12,348 bases of DNA, from NCBI GenBank assembly GCA_016882345.1, contig VGQR01000028.1, forward strand, positions 1 to 12,348. The letters run 5' to 3'. Positions 1 to 5,551 of the stretch are shown piece after piece. Numbering within the stretch: position 1 is the first letter of the stretch; the number at the start of each line of letters is the position of its first letter. Under the pieces are notes generated by a model, which saw only the letters and a list, made by a program, of their open reading frames with translations, searched no databases and was not told the origin of the DNA. Origin of the DNA: Cyanobacteria bacterium K_DeepCast_35m_m2_023. Lineage in GTDB: Bacteria; Cyanobacteriota; Cyanobacteriia; PCC-6307; Cyanobiaceae. A program made the position numbers and the translations under genes.

Positions 1-1
1 C

Positions 2-91
2 ACGGCCGATACGATCCGTGCCCAGCTGCTGGAGTCCGGCATCGAGCTGATCGACAAACCAGGCGGCGTCACCGACTGGCTGCGGCGCTGA
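2..91 (+). CDS. cysS: Cysteinyl-tRNA synthetase, C-terminal end (partial)
   Basis: The first 29 codons of the window read as the extreme C-terminus of cysteinyl-tRNA synthetase, the cytoplasmic enzyme that charges tRNA-Cys with cysteine. What is visible is a stretch ending IELIDKPGGVTDWLRR and then TGA at 89-91. The pattern R-x-x-L-x-x-x-G-I-x-L-x-D-x-P-x-G-x-T-x-W is the usual end of CysRS proteins. The catalytic HIGH and KMSKS motifs lie outside the window. From memory, cysS and dxr are close neighbours in many picocyanobacteria; here about 5.4 kb of accessory genes separate them. Only the tail is seen, so the call rests on this short C-terminal signature. Confidence 0.8.
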   Translation, partial: TADTIRAQLLESGIELIDKPGGVTDWLRR

Positions 92-95
92 GAAC

Positions 96-422
96 ATGAG
101 CGTCACAACAGCAGATCAGCCTGATGTGACGAAAGAGCCCAGCAACTGGCCAGAACGTCTTCGCCAGCTTCATACGGACAAGGCTGGTCAGCAGCTCGAC
201 GCTGTGGCCCTGGTACGCGAACTGCGTGCTGGATTCAATGAACGGGTTCTGAAACGGCCCCTGACATCGCCCCCCGCCGATTCACCAACAACGCCAACAG
301 CGCCGACAGCAGCAGCACGCCAGCCAGATAAGCCAACGCCAGACTGTCGCCCTGGGGGCGCAACATCAGGCGCCCCATCACAAAGGGGGCCAGGAAGCCG
401 CCGATGTTGCCAAAGGAATTGA
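96..422 (+). CDS. Unidentified short ORF after cysS, possibly a gene remnant
   Basis: An ATG four bases after the cysS stop opens a 108-codon frame. Roughly the first 50 residues look protein-like: a helical, charged stretch WPERLRQLHTDKAGQQLD followed by AVALVRELRAG. From about codon 47 the frame runs antisense to the end of the MFS gene (stop at 235) and becomes Pro/Thr/Arg-rich low-complexity sequence, as expected for a shadow frame. The likely picture is a small gene, or the head of one, co-transcribed with cysS, whose tail was replaced when the neighbouring segment arrived. The length and helical character would suit an antitoxin-like protein, but I do not recognise the family. The 3' limit is not trusted. 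Confidence 0.3.
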   Translation: MSVTTADQPDVTKEPSNWPERLRQLHTDKAGQQLDAVALVRELRAGFNERVLKRPLTSPPADSPTTPTAPTAAARQPDKPTPDCRPGGATSGAPSQRGPGSRRCCQRN

Positions 423-1434
423 TGGCCGCGATGCCGCCGGCGGCGGCCTGGCCGCCCAGAAACTGCAGCGGGATTGTCCAGGCGGGTCCCAGGCTTGAAA
501 AGGCTGACGCTGTGGCGATGCTGATCAGCGCCAGCCGCAGCGGGCCGGCCGCCGCGATCGAGAGCGTCAGGGCCACCGCCGCCAGCGCCAGCGGAATGGC
601 CACAAACAGCCGTTTGTCGGCTTGGCGATCGGCGGCGCGGCCCACCAGCAGCATCACCACCACCGCCAGCCCATAGGGAATGGCGCTGAGCAGGTTCACC
701 AGCGCCGGCGACGGTGACTGCTACGCCAGGGCAGCCCCCACGAAGCGCGGGATCCAGAAACTGAAGCCGTAAAAGCTGGTGGAAATCCCCAGATACAGCA
801 CAGCCAACAGCCACAGGCGCCGGTCCCCCCACAGCGCAGCCAGGCCCTGGATGTGACCGGCGCTGGACTGCCGCTGCTGGCTCTCCTGCTGCAGCACCTG
901 CTCCAGCGCATCCGCCTCGGCGGGGCTCAACCACCCGTGCATCGACAACAGCGCCGCCGACAGCGGCCCGCCCAGCAGGCCCGCAACCGGGATCGCCAGC
1001 ATGAACCCCGCCAGGGTGCGGGCCCGCTGTGCTTCAGGAACCCACCGGCTCAGGTAAAGGATGATCCCGGGGAAAAAGCCCGCCTCGGCAACGCCCAACA
1101 GCAACCGCAGCCCGTTGAACTGGGCCGCCGTGGTCATGAACGCCATCAGCGCCGCGATCACGCCCCAGCTGAGCAGGATGCGGCCGATCCAGCGCCGAGC
1201 CCCCACCCGATCAAGGATCAGGTTGCTGGGAATCTCAAGCAGTACGTAGCCCAGAAAGAAGATGCCCGCCGCAAAGCCGTAGGAGGCGCTGTTGAGTCCC
1301 AGGTCCTTGGAGACACCGGCCGCCGCATAGGAGACATTGACGCGATCGAGGTAGGCGATCACGTACAGCACAAACAGAAACGGCAGCAGATGCCGCCGCA
1401 GCGCCGCCAAGGCCCGATCGAGATCAGCCGTCAT
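235..1434 (-). pseudogene. MFS transporter (anion:cation symporter type), broken by an in-frame amber stop
   Basis: This is a major facilitator of the phthalate/tartrate permease (ACS) type, an inner-membrane symporter for organic anions. Translation from ATG 1432-1434 gives the family's N-terminal signature: YLDRVNVSYAA, then GIFFLGYVLLEIPSNLILDRVGARRWIGR, read here as motif positions about 29-87, and GVAEAGFFPGIILYLSRW. Codon 238 is TAG (minus strand, 721-723), directly after FWIPRFVGAALA. The same frame then continues without a shift through QSPSPALVNLLSAIPYGLA and VGRAADRQADKR (the second-half cytoplasmic loop) to TGA at 235-237. The gene would otherwise make about 399 residues. The family normally has a GWQWLFLLEG-type TM6 segment after the first five helices. 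Here the sequence jumps from LLSMHG to WLSPAEADALEQ at about 931-936, so some 35-40 residues seem to be missing in frame. Two independent lesions argue for a pseudogene rather than stop-codon readthrough. The substrate cannot be told. Confidence 0.82.
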
Positions 1435-1516
1435 CGGATTGCCCGCGCGATGGCCGCAAGCCAACCAGAGCACCACAAGCTGGCCAGAATGGGGCAATGC
1501 TGGCTAGGTTCGGGCG

Positions 1517-1762
1517 ATGCAAGTGAACATGCTTGAGGCAAAAAATCAGCTGTCCCGCCTGGTCAAGGCCGCCCAGGCCGGCGAAGACGTGGTGATTGCC
1601 CAGCGAGGTATCCCAGCTGTGCGCCTGGTGCCGATCAACCCTGGGGATCAGGCGCCAGACCCATTGGCATGGCTGGCAGCCCACCCCCTGCCGGCGCACC
1701 TGAAACGGAGCCACGACGCCATCGAGGCCGAAATCAAGGCCGAACGCCAAGCCTGGGACTGA
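1517..1762 (+). CDS. Phd/YefM-family antitoxin (VapB-like)
   Basis: This 81-residue protein should bind and neutralise the PIN toxin encoded just downstream, and repress its own promoter as a DNA-binding dimer. The N-terminal half has the Phd fold pattern: MLEAKNQLSRLVKAAQAGE, then DVVIAQRGIPAVRLVPI, the beta-alpha-beta DNA-binding and dimer part. The C-terminal tail SHDAIEAEIKAERQAWD is the usual acidic, helical toxin-binding segment with a Trp near the end. The start at 1517 is the first ATG; ATG 1529 (residue 5) is a possible alternative because homologues often begin close to it. The gene is divergent from the broken MFS gene with 82 bases between starts. Its stop lies 20 bases before the toxin ATG, the normal antitoxin-first layout. 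Confidence 0.88.
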   Translation: MQVNMLEAKNQLSRLVKAAQAGEDVVIAQRGIPAVRLVPINPGDQAPDPLAWLAAHPLPAHLKRSHDAIEAEIKAERQAWD

Positions 1763-1782
1763 GTTCGAGAGGCTCCCCTGCA

Positions 1783-2232
1783 ATGGCCATGGTCTATCTC
1801 GATAGTTGCGTGCTCATCTACGCGCTTGACGAAGACCCCCAATTCGGAGCGCTGGCACGGGCGGCCCTGGCTGAACTGCGGCAACAACACCTGCAACCGG
1901 TGATCTCAGCCCTGGTACGGCTCGAATGCCTGGTGCAACCGATGGCGAAAGCCGACAGCGAACGCCTGCATCGCACCCACTCGTTTCTGCAACTCTTTCC
2001 TGTGCTGGCCATTCAGGACAGCACCTTCGAGCTGGCCACCGAGCTGCGGGCGCGGCATCGGCTGCGCACCCCCGATGCCCTGCATCTGGCCACAGCCCTG
2101 CGTCACGGCTGCACAAGCCTGATCACCAATGACAGGCGCTTGAGCCACGCCACCGGTGATCTGACGGTCCACTGCCTGACTGCCCCTGAACTCACAACCA
2201 ATGCACCGGATAGCGGTGTCCCAGGCCACTGA
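1783..2232 (+). CDS. vapC: PIN-domain ribonuclease toxin (VapC-like)
   Basis: This 149-residue PIN-domain protein is predicted to be a Mg2+-dependent RNase that arrests translation when it is free of its antitoxin. All four expected acidic residues are in place: D7 in VYLDSCVLIYALD, E48 in LVRLECLV, D98 in TPDALHLATAL, and D117 in LITNDRRL. The last two motifs are the standard PIN C-terminal pair. ATG 1783 is preferred over ATG 1789 because a GAGAGG ribosome-binding site lies at 1767-1772, ten bases upstream. Starting further upstream would overlap the antitoxin with sequence lacking PIN similarity. The last 15-20 residues (after CLTAPE) look unstructured. The gene converges with a second PIN toxin whose stop lies about 110 bases away. 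Confidence 0.9.
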   Translation: MAMVYLDSCVLIYALDEDPQFGALARAALAELRQQHLQPVISALVRLECLVQPMAKADSERLHRTHSFLQLFPVLAIQDSTFELATELRARHRLRTPDALHLATALRHGCTSLITNDRRLSHATGDLTVHCLTAPELTTNAPDSGVPGH

Positions 2233-2289
2233 GCCGGTGATAAGCCGCCGCCGACACCACCAACCGGAGATGGGCCACACGCCCCCCGC

Positions 2290-2308
2290 AATGTTCACAA
2301 CGAACATT
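2290..2308. repeat. Perfect inverted repeat between convergent toxin genes
   Basis: AATGTTC-ACAAC-GAACATT is a perfect 7-bp inverted repeat around a 5-base spacer. It sits in the 113-base space between the 3' ends of the two convergent PIN toxin genes. There is no following T-run, so it is at best a weak bidirectional terminator; it could also be a protein-binding site. Only the symmetry is seen. Confidence 0.5.
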
Positions 2309-2345
2309 CTGAAGAGGCGCCTGCTGGTGTAACCGTGTTGGGTGG

Positions 2346-2771
2346 TTATGGCAACACCTCCAACTGAAGCAGCTGGGCGGCCTGATTGAGTCGACGGTCG
2401 TAACAAGCGAAGAGAACGGCCTGTTGCGCGTTGACATGCAGTGCATGGGCCGCTGCGAGCTGCACGCTGTCGTAGCCGCGAAGGGCAAACACGTCGGCAA
2501 AGCGACCCGCCGTTTCCACCAAGGGCTGGCTGACTTCAACAATGGTGAAGCACTGCCAGGCCTGAATCAGGTGCTGCCGAGCCTGTTCGAGATCGTGGTC
2601 ATTGACCGGATCGTCCCGCCGCAAGCGAGCCAGGGCAGCCATGGCTTCTGCCCAGCTGATCCGGCAAACCCCGATGGCATCAACAGTGGTGCTGATCTGC
2701 CGCAGCTGATCTGATTGGGCTTCGTCAACCAGCAGCTTGATCAGGGCGCTGGTGTCACAGAAGAGGATCAC
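2346..2771 (-). CDS. vapC: PIN-domain ribonuclease toxin (VapC-like), second module
   Basis: This is a second PIN-domain toxin, 141 residues from GTG 2771 and only distantly like the first in sequence. The full acidic set is present: D6 in ILFCDTSALIKLL, E42 in ISWAEAMAAL, D101 in LRGYDSVQLAAAHAL, and D125 in FACYDRRLNQAA. The YDxVxLAxAxAL and DRRLNxAA motifs are textbook for this PIN subgroup. The start is uncertain. GTG 2771 begins exactly at the domain and lies four bases after the antitoxin stop. GTG 2804 would add eleven non-homologous residues and overlap the antitoxin by 29 bases. A GGAGG lies about 15 bases before GTG 2771, a long spacing, so translation may depend on coupling to the antitoxin. 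It stops with TAA at 2346-2348. Confidence 0.9.
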   Translation of the reverse strand: MILFCDTSALIKLLVDEAQSDQLRQISTTVDAIGVCRISWAEAMAALARLRRDDPVNDHDLEQARQHLIQAWQCFTIVEVSQPLVETAGRFADVFALRGYDSVQLAAAHALHVNAQQAVLFACYDRRLNQAAQLLQLEVLP

Positions 2772-2775
2772 TGGC

Positions 2776-3069
2776 TCAACCGCGATCCTCCAGCACGATG
2801 TCACTGAGCAATCTGCCTTGCCCCCGCAATTTCACAGGAGGGGGCAGGTTGGGCTTTTGACCGTTCCAGCTGATCAGGCCAGCATCAATCGCTTGTTGCA
2901 GCGGACTAGTGATCCCTGAGTGTGCCGGCTTCACAGCAGTGATGCGGGCGATGGGTTGGCGATGGGAGGTGACCTCCACCACCTCACCAGACCGGGCCCG
3001 GGCCAGCCATTCGGAGAGGTGGGTCTTGAGATTCCGCACCGACACCTGACTTGCGACCACTTCTGCCAC
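2776..3069 (-). CDS. Phd/YefM-family antitoxin, second module
   Basis: This 97-residue antitoxin is paired with the minus-strand PIN toxin directly downstream. The N-terminal VSVRNLKTHLSEWLARARSGE followed by VVEVTSHRQPIARITAV (about residues 9-46) is the Phd-type DNA-binding and dimerisation fold. The C-terminal tail ends GRLLSDIVLEDRG, a very common end for antitoxins of this family, where it wraps around the PIN partner. I chose GTG 3067-3069 because a GGAG lies six bases upstream on the minus strand (CGGAGTAAGAC before GTG) and the residues upstream of it are not family-like. The pair most likely forms an autoregulated bicistronic operon. Confidence 0.9.
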   Translation of the reverse strand: MAEVVASQVSVRNLKTHLSEWLARARSGEVVEVTSHRQPIARITAVKPAHSGITSPLQQAIDAGLISWNGQKPNLPPPVKLRGQGRLLSDIVLEDRG

Positions 3070-3121
3070 GTCTTACTCCGCCAATGCGACCACATTAGGC
3101 CGGATTGCGCTGGTCACGCTG

Positions 3122-3453
3122 TTGCCGCCGCCAGCGAACTGTTCGTTGGGGTTCCAGCTCCAGGCTGCGGTGGCGATCACGGCTGTCAACCAAGCCGAAC
3201 TCCTGCATGGCATGGCACGGCTCCCAGAGGGCCAACGCAAGCAGGACCTTCAGCAGAGCTGGGAAGGCCTGGTCGGCGAACTGTTTGCTGAGCGGGTCTG
3301 GCCATTCACGAGCGAAGCAGCTCACTGGTACGCCGAGGTGCTCTGCCGCCGTGAGCAACTGGCGCGCCCCATGGAGCGCCACTGGCAATCTGGAACAGCA
3401 CCGACTTTTCGGGCATTGGACTGACGCTGATCAATCCCTGGTCCCTGGCCTGA
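3122..3453 (+). pseudogene. vapC: Remnant of a FitB-like PIN toxin with internal deletion and frameshift
   Basis: The plus-strand frame from about 3179 to 3370 encodes ITAVNQAELLHGMARLPEGQ, further helices and WPFTSEAAHWYAEVLCRREQ. This is the middle of a FitB-type VapC, including the conserved Glu of the AELxxG motif. At about 3366-3372 the reading jumps one frame. From CAT 3370 onward it reads HGAPLAIWNSTDF and GIGLTLINPW to a TGA at 3451-3453, which matches the usual C-terminus (xTRNxxDFxGxGxxLxNPW). The segment normally joining the two, with the DAQIAAIARS-type catalytic Asp, is gone. The N-terminal DTNVxSEL strand is also gone, apart from a possible out-of-frame SELFVGVPAPG at 3133-3165. 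Two of the usual catalytic acids are absent, so the gene should be dead. No partner antitoxin is visible on this strand. Confidence 0.72.
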
Positions 3454-3470
3454 GCACCATCGCCAGCAGT

Positions 3471-3734
3471 TCAGGCCCCATCGCCGGACGGGCGCTGTTT
3501 ATCGCCCATCATCCGCTCGATCTTGCGGATGCGCGCCAGGGTGGTGGTCCACACCTCCAGCTCAAAGGCGCGGCCCTGATCGCCAGCATCCACGGCAGTG
3601 CGGCACTGCTGCACCAAGGCATCGATGTCCTGGCCCTGCTCGAACGCCTCCCAGAGCGCGCGTTCATAGCGCGCCCGCTCGATGAAGTTCCAGCGCTGCA
3701 ACCAGGCGGGCAAAGACACAGGCCACACAACCAC
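3471..3734 (-). CDS. Small uncharacterised protein, possibly partial
   Basis: An 87-residue frame with protein-like composition: an aromatic, basic start (SLPAWLQRWNFIERARYER), then acidic and neutral helices (ALWEAFEQGQDIDALVQQC) and a basic C-terminal helix (TTTLARIRKIERMMGDKQRP). No signal peptide or membrane span is obvious; it should be a small helical cytoplasmic protein. I do not recognise the family. An in-frame stop at 3744-3746 limits the N-terminus. The available starts are GTG codons at 3734, 3728 and 3719, none with a clear Shine-Dalgarno sequence, so the 5' end may have been lost during rearrangement. It lies about 300 bases downstream of the NSS transporter gene on the same strand. 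Confidence 0.45.
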   Translation of the reverse strand: MVVWPVSLPAWLQRWNFIERARYERALWEAFEQGQDIDALVQQCRTAVDAGDQGRAFELEVWTTTLARIRKIERMMGDKQRPSGDGA

Positions 3735-3770
3735 TGGCGCCAGTCAAGCCCACAGCGGGATGACGGCATC

Positions 3771-3796
3771 GGCACGACCGAGGCCACGATCGTGCC
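3771..3796. repeat. Inverted repeat GGCACGA-N12-TCGTGCC with an inner palindrome
   Basis: GGCACGA at 3771-3777 pairs with TCGTGCC at 3790-3796 across 12 bases. The right arm overlaps the perfect 10-bp palindrome CACGATCGTG at 3785-3794, so two alternative pairings compete for the same bases. The element directly abuts and overlaps by two bases the 34-base palindrome that follows. Confidence 0.5.
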
Positions 3797-3828
3797 TTGT
3801 CACTGATGACATGTCATCAATGGCAAGG
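3795..3828. repeat. 34-base nearly perfect palindrome without spacer
   Basis: The core TGATGACATGTCATCA (3804-3819) is a perfect 16-bp palindrome. Outside it the symmetry continues to CCTTG (3795-3799) against CAAGG (3824-3828). Across all 17 base pairs only two positions fail Watson-Crick pairing: 3800/3823, a T-G wobble, and 3803/3820, a C-A mismatch. It lies 61 bases upstream of the GTG of the small minus-strand gene, where an operator would be expected, and about 200 bases past the transporter stop. It has no T-run, so a standard terminator is unlikely. Its function is unknown. Confidence 0.6.
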
Positions 3829-4029
3829 ACCGACCATCAACCCACTCCCCAACTGCGGGCCAGGGCTCCAACAACGACGAACACTCGAGTTCATGGCGCA
3901 GGCATGCCCGCAGCGGTGCTGATCCGAGAGATCAATCTGCGTGCGTTGCATCAGCTCGCTCAGGCGGACCGCCATGGGCGATCTACGCACCATCCATCGC
4001 TCTTTGAGGGGACTGGATCGGGCCCAGGC

Positions 4030-5343
4030 TCAAGCGGTCACAAACGGCGCCAACACCCGCGGCAGATGCAGCAGAGACTGGATCAGCAGCACCAGCAGCA
4101 GCGGTGTGGCCACCCAGCGCAGCAGGCGCCGCAGCAGCACAGGCACACCACCGTCGAGCGCCGGCTGGGTCCAGCCCATCAGCAGCGCCAGCATTAGCCC
4201 GCCAAAGATCAGCGCCGTCTCGCCAAAGACGGTGTAGAGCACATCGATCCAGCGGCTGTCGCTGGCGGGCAGCAGGCCGATCAGAGTGATCGCCGCCACC
4301 GCCCAGGCCGTGGCCTTGCGCCTGGGCCAGCCGCGCCGATCGATCAGCGCAGCGGTGCCCACCTCCAGCAGCGACACCGCCGATGTGAGCGCCGCGATCA
4401 CCAGCACCACAAAAAACACCAGCGCCACCAGCCGGCCAAGGCCCCCCAGCCCCGCCATGCCCTTGGGGATGGCCACAAACAGGGTGCCGATGGTGCTGTC
4501 CGAGAGGTTGCCCAGCAGGTTGAAGTGGGCCACCAGGGGAAAGGTGATCAAGCCGCCCACCAGGGCCACGGCGGTGTCGGCGGCGGCAATGGTGCCCGCT
4601 TCATGGCGCAGGCGGCTGGTGCCCTGGCCATAGGAGGCGTAGGTGATGATCGCCCCCAGGCCCAGCGACAGCGAGAAGAACGCATGGCCCGTGGCGCTGG
4701 TGAGCGTGGGCCAGCGCAGCAGCTCCTTGAGGTCAGGCTGCAGATAAAAGCGATAGCCCTCGCCGGCGCCACTGAGGGTGGTGGCCCACAGGGCCATGCC
4801 CACCAGCAGCACGAACAGCAGCGGCATGAACCACAGCGACAGCCGCTCGATGCCACCCCGCACCCCTAGAGCAATCACCCCGGCGGTGAGCAGCATGGCC
4901 AGCAAGTGGCCGGCAATCGCCCAGCCCCCCTGGCTGATCTGGCCAAAGAACGCCTCCGGATCCGCCGGCAGGCCAAACAGCAGCGTCTGCAGCGTCGACA
5001 GGATGGTCCAGCCCGTCACGACTGAATAAAAGGCCAGGATCACGCAGGCGTTCAGGGTCATGCCGTAGCCCAGCCAGCGCCAGTGGGGGCCGCCCAGCTG
5101 GGCCAGGGCCAGCACCGGGCTCTTGCCGGTGCGGCGGCCGATCATCAGCTCGGCCACCAGCAGCGGCAGGCAGACCAGGGCGATCACCAGCAGGTACACC
5201 AGCACAAACGCCGCGCCGCCATTGGCCGAAGCCTTGTAGGGAAAACCCCAGAGGTTGCCCAGGCCCACGGCACTGCCGATCGCCGCCAGCAAAAAGCCGG
5301 CGCGGCTGGCCCAGTGCTCGCGGGGACGCTCAAGCATTGGCAT
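4030..5343 (-). CDS. Na+-dependent transporter of the neurotransmitter:sodium symporter (NSS/SNF) family
   Basis: This 437-residue inner-membrane protein has the LeuT fold and is predicted to import an amino acid or related solute with Na+. TM1 carries GSAVGLGNLWGFPYKASANG (about residues 23-42; the Gly-Asn at 29-30 belongs to the Na+/substrate site). TM6 carries FFSLSLGLGAIITYASY (about 222-238), and TM8 has LTSAVSLLE with the Thr-Ser pair at 320-321. About eleven hydrophobic spans are readable and the length is normal for bacterial members, so the gene looks intact. The residue before AFFSLSLG is His220, where LeuT has Gln250. ATG 5343 or ATG 5337 is the likely start; TTG 5346 is less likely, and no clear Shine-Dalgarno is seen. 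The family similarity begins only at REHW, a few codons in, because the 5' end abuts the stub of a PIN toxin gene. Confidence 0.9.
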   Translation of the reverse strand: MPMLERPREHWASRAGFLLAAIGSAVGLGNLWGFPYKASANGGAAFVLVYLLVIALVCLPLLVAELMIGRRTGKSPVLALAQLGGPHWRWLGYGMTLNACVILAFYSVVTGWTILSTLQTLLFGLPADPEAFFGQISQGGWAIAGHLLAMLLTAGVIALGVRGGIERLSLWFMPLLFVLLVGMALWATTLSGAGEGYRFYLQPDLKELLRWPTLTSATGHAFFSLSLGLGAIITYASYGQGTSRLRHEAGTIAAADTAVALVGGLITFPLVAHFNLLGNLSDSTIGTLFVAIPKGMAGLGGLGRLVALVFFVVLVIAALTSAVSLLEVGTAALIDRRGWPRRKATAWAVAAITLIGLLPASDSRWIDVLYTVFGETALIFGGLMLALLMGWTQPALDGGVPVLLRRLLRWVATPLLLVLLIQSLLHLPRVLAPFVTA

Positions 5344-5386
5344 CAAGCGAACGCCACATCAGCACGTGGGTATCGAAAACGATCAC
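5330..5386 (-). pseudogene. N-terminal stub of a PIN toxin (VapC), truncated at the transporter gene
   Basis: On the minus strand a GTG at 5384-5386 opens VIVFDTHVLMWRSLDANA and then TGA at 5330-5332. The first strand IVFDTHVLMW is the standard beginning of PIN toxins (compare MILLDTHVLLWW), including the first catalytic Asp at residue 5. Everything after about residue 15, including the other three acidic residues, is missing, and the DNA passes directly into the NSS transporter gene. The start overlaps the preceding stop as GTGA, the coupling typical of an antitoxin-toxin pair. As it stands it can encode only an 18-residue peptide. Confidence 0.65.
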
Positions 5387-5520
5387 GGCTGCAGCACGGT
5401 CCAATCCGACGACTCGAGCACGGGTTGGACGGATCTGAGCTCGACCACCGGACGGCCATCTTTGGTGTAGTCAGGGTAATAGCGAAGGTCAGATCGGCCT
5501 GCTGCCAGGCCGGCCAATGG
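5383..5520 (-). pseudogene. C-terminal remnant of an antitoxin preceding the PIN stub
   Basis: The frame ending in TGA at 5383-5385 contains YTKDGRPVVELRSVQP followed by VLESSDWTVLQP. TKDGRPVxELRxVxP resembles the second strand of Phd-type antitoxins (ITKxGRPVAxLxPV). The stop overlaps the GTG of the PIN stub, as in a real module. The N-terminal part is not recognisable, and the frame runs straight back into the antisense of dxr, so the 5' half has been lost at the dxr boundary. The 5' limit given is only approximate. The family assignment is weaker than for the toxin stub, but their arrangement supports each other. Confidence 0.45.
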
Positions 5521-5551
5521 GAAACTGGTCCCCAATCTGTGCCGCCAGCCC

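Larger units (their letters stand above)
3735..4029. other. Gene-poor stretch with palindromes between the small gene and the transporter
   Basis: I find no convincing coding sequence on either strand in these 295 bases. A plus-strand frame from ATG 3905 and a minus-strand frame of about 50 codons near 3970 both lack a recognisable motif and a ribosome-binding site. The notable content is on the left: an inverted repeat at 3771-3796, a 10-bp palindrome at 3785-3794 and a 34-base palindrome at 3795-3828, listed separately. The base composition is slightly less G-rich than the surrounding genes. Confidence 0.5.

Noticed and set aside
721..723. Amber codon as programmed readthrough or a recoded amino acid
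   Set aside because: There is no recoding structure that I can see, and the gene also lacks the TM6 region, so decay is the simpler explanation. It is kept only as an option in the findings.
188..934. Long minus-strand frame of 248 codons overlapping the MFS gene
   Set aside because: It is Gly/Arg/Pro-rich without motifs and is an out-of-frame shadow of the MFS coding sequence, which has clear family similarity in another frame.
853..1536. Plus-strand frame of 227 codons antisense to the MFS gene
   Set aside because: Its Gln/Arg/His-rich composition is typical of the antisense of a high-GC membrane protein gene; no domain is recognisable.
3905..4197. Plus-strand frame starting MPAAVLIREINLRALHQL
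   Set aside because: The first residues look slightly antitoxin-like, but there is no ribosome-binding site and most of the frame is antisense to the NSS transporter gene.
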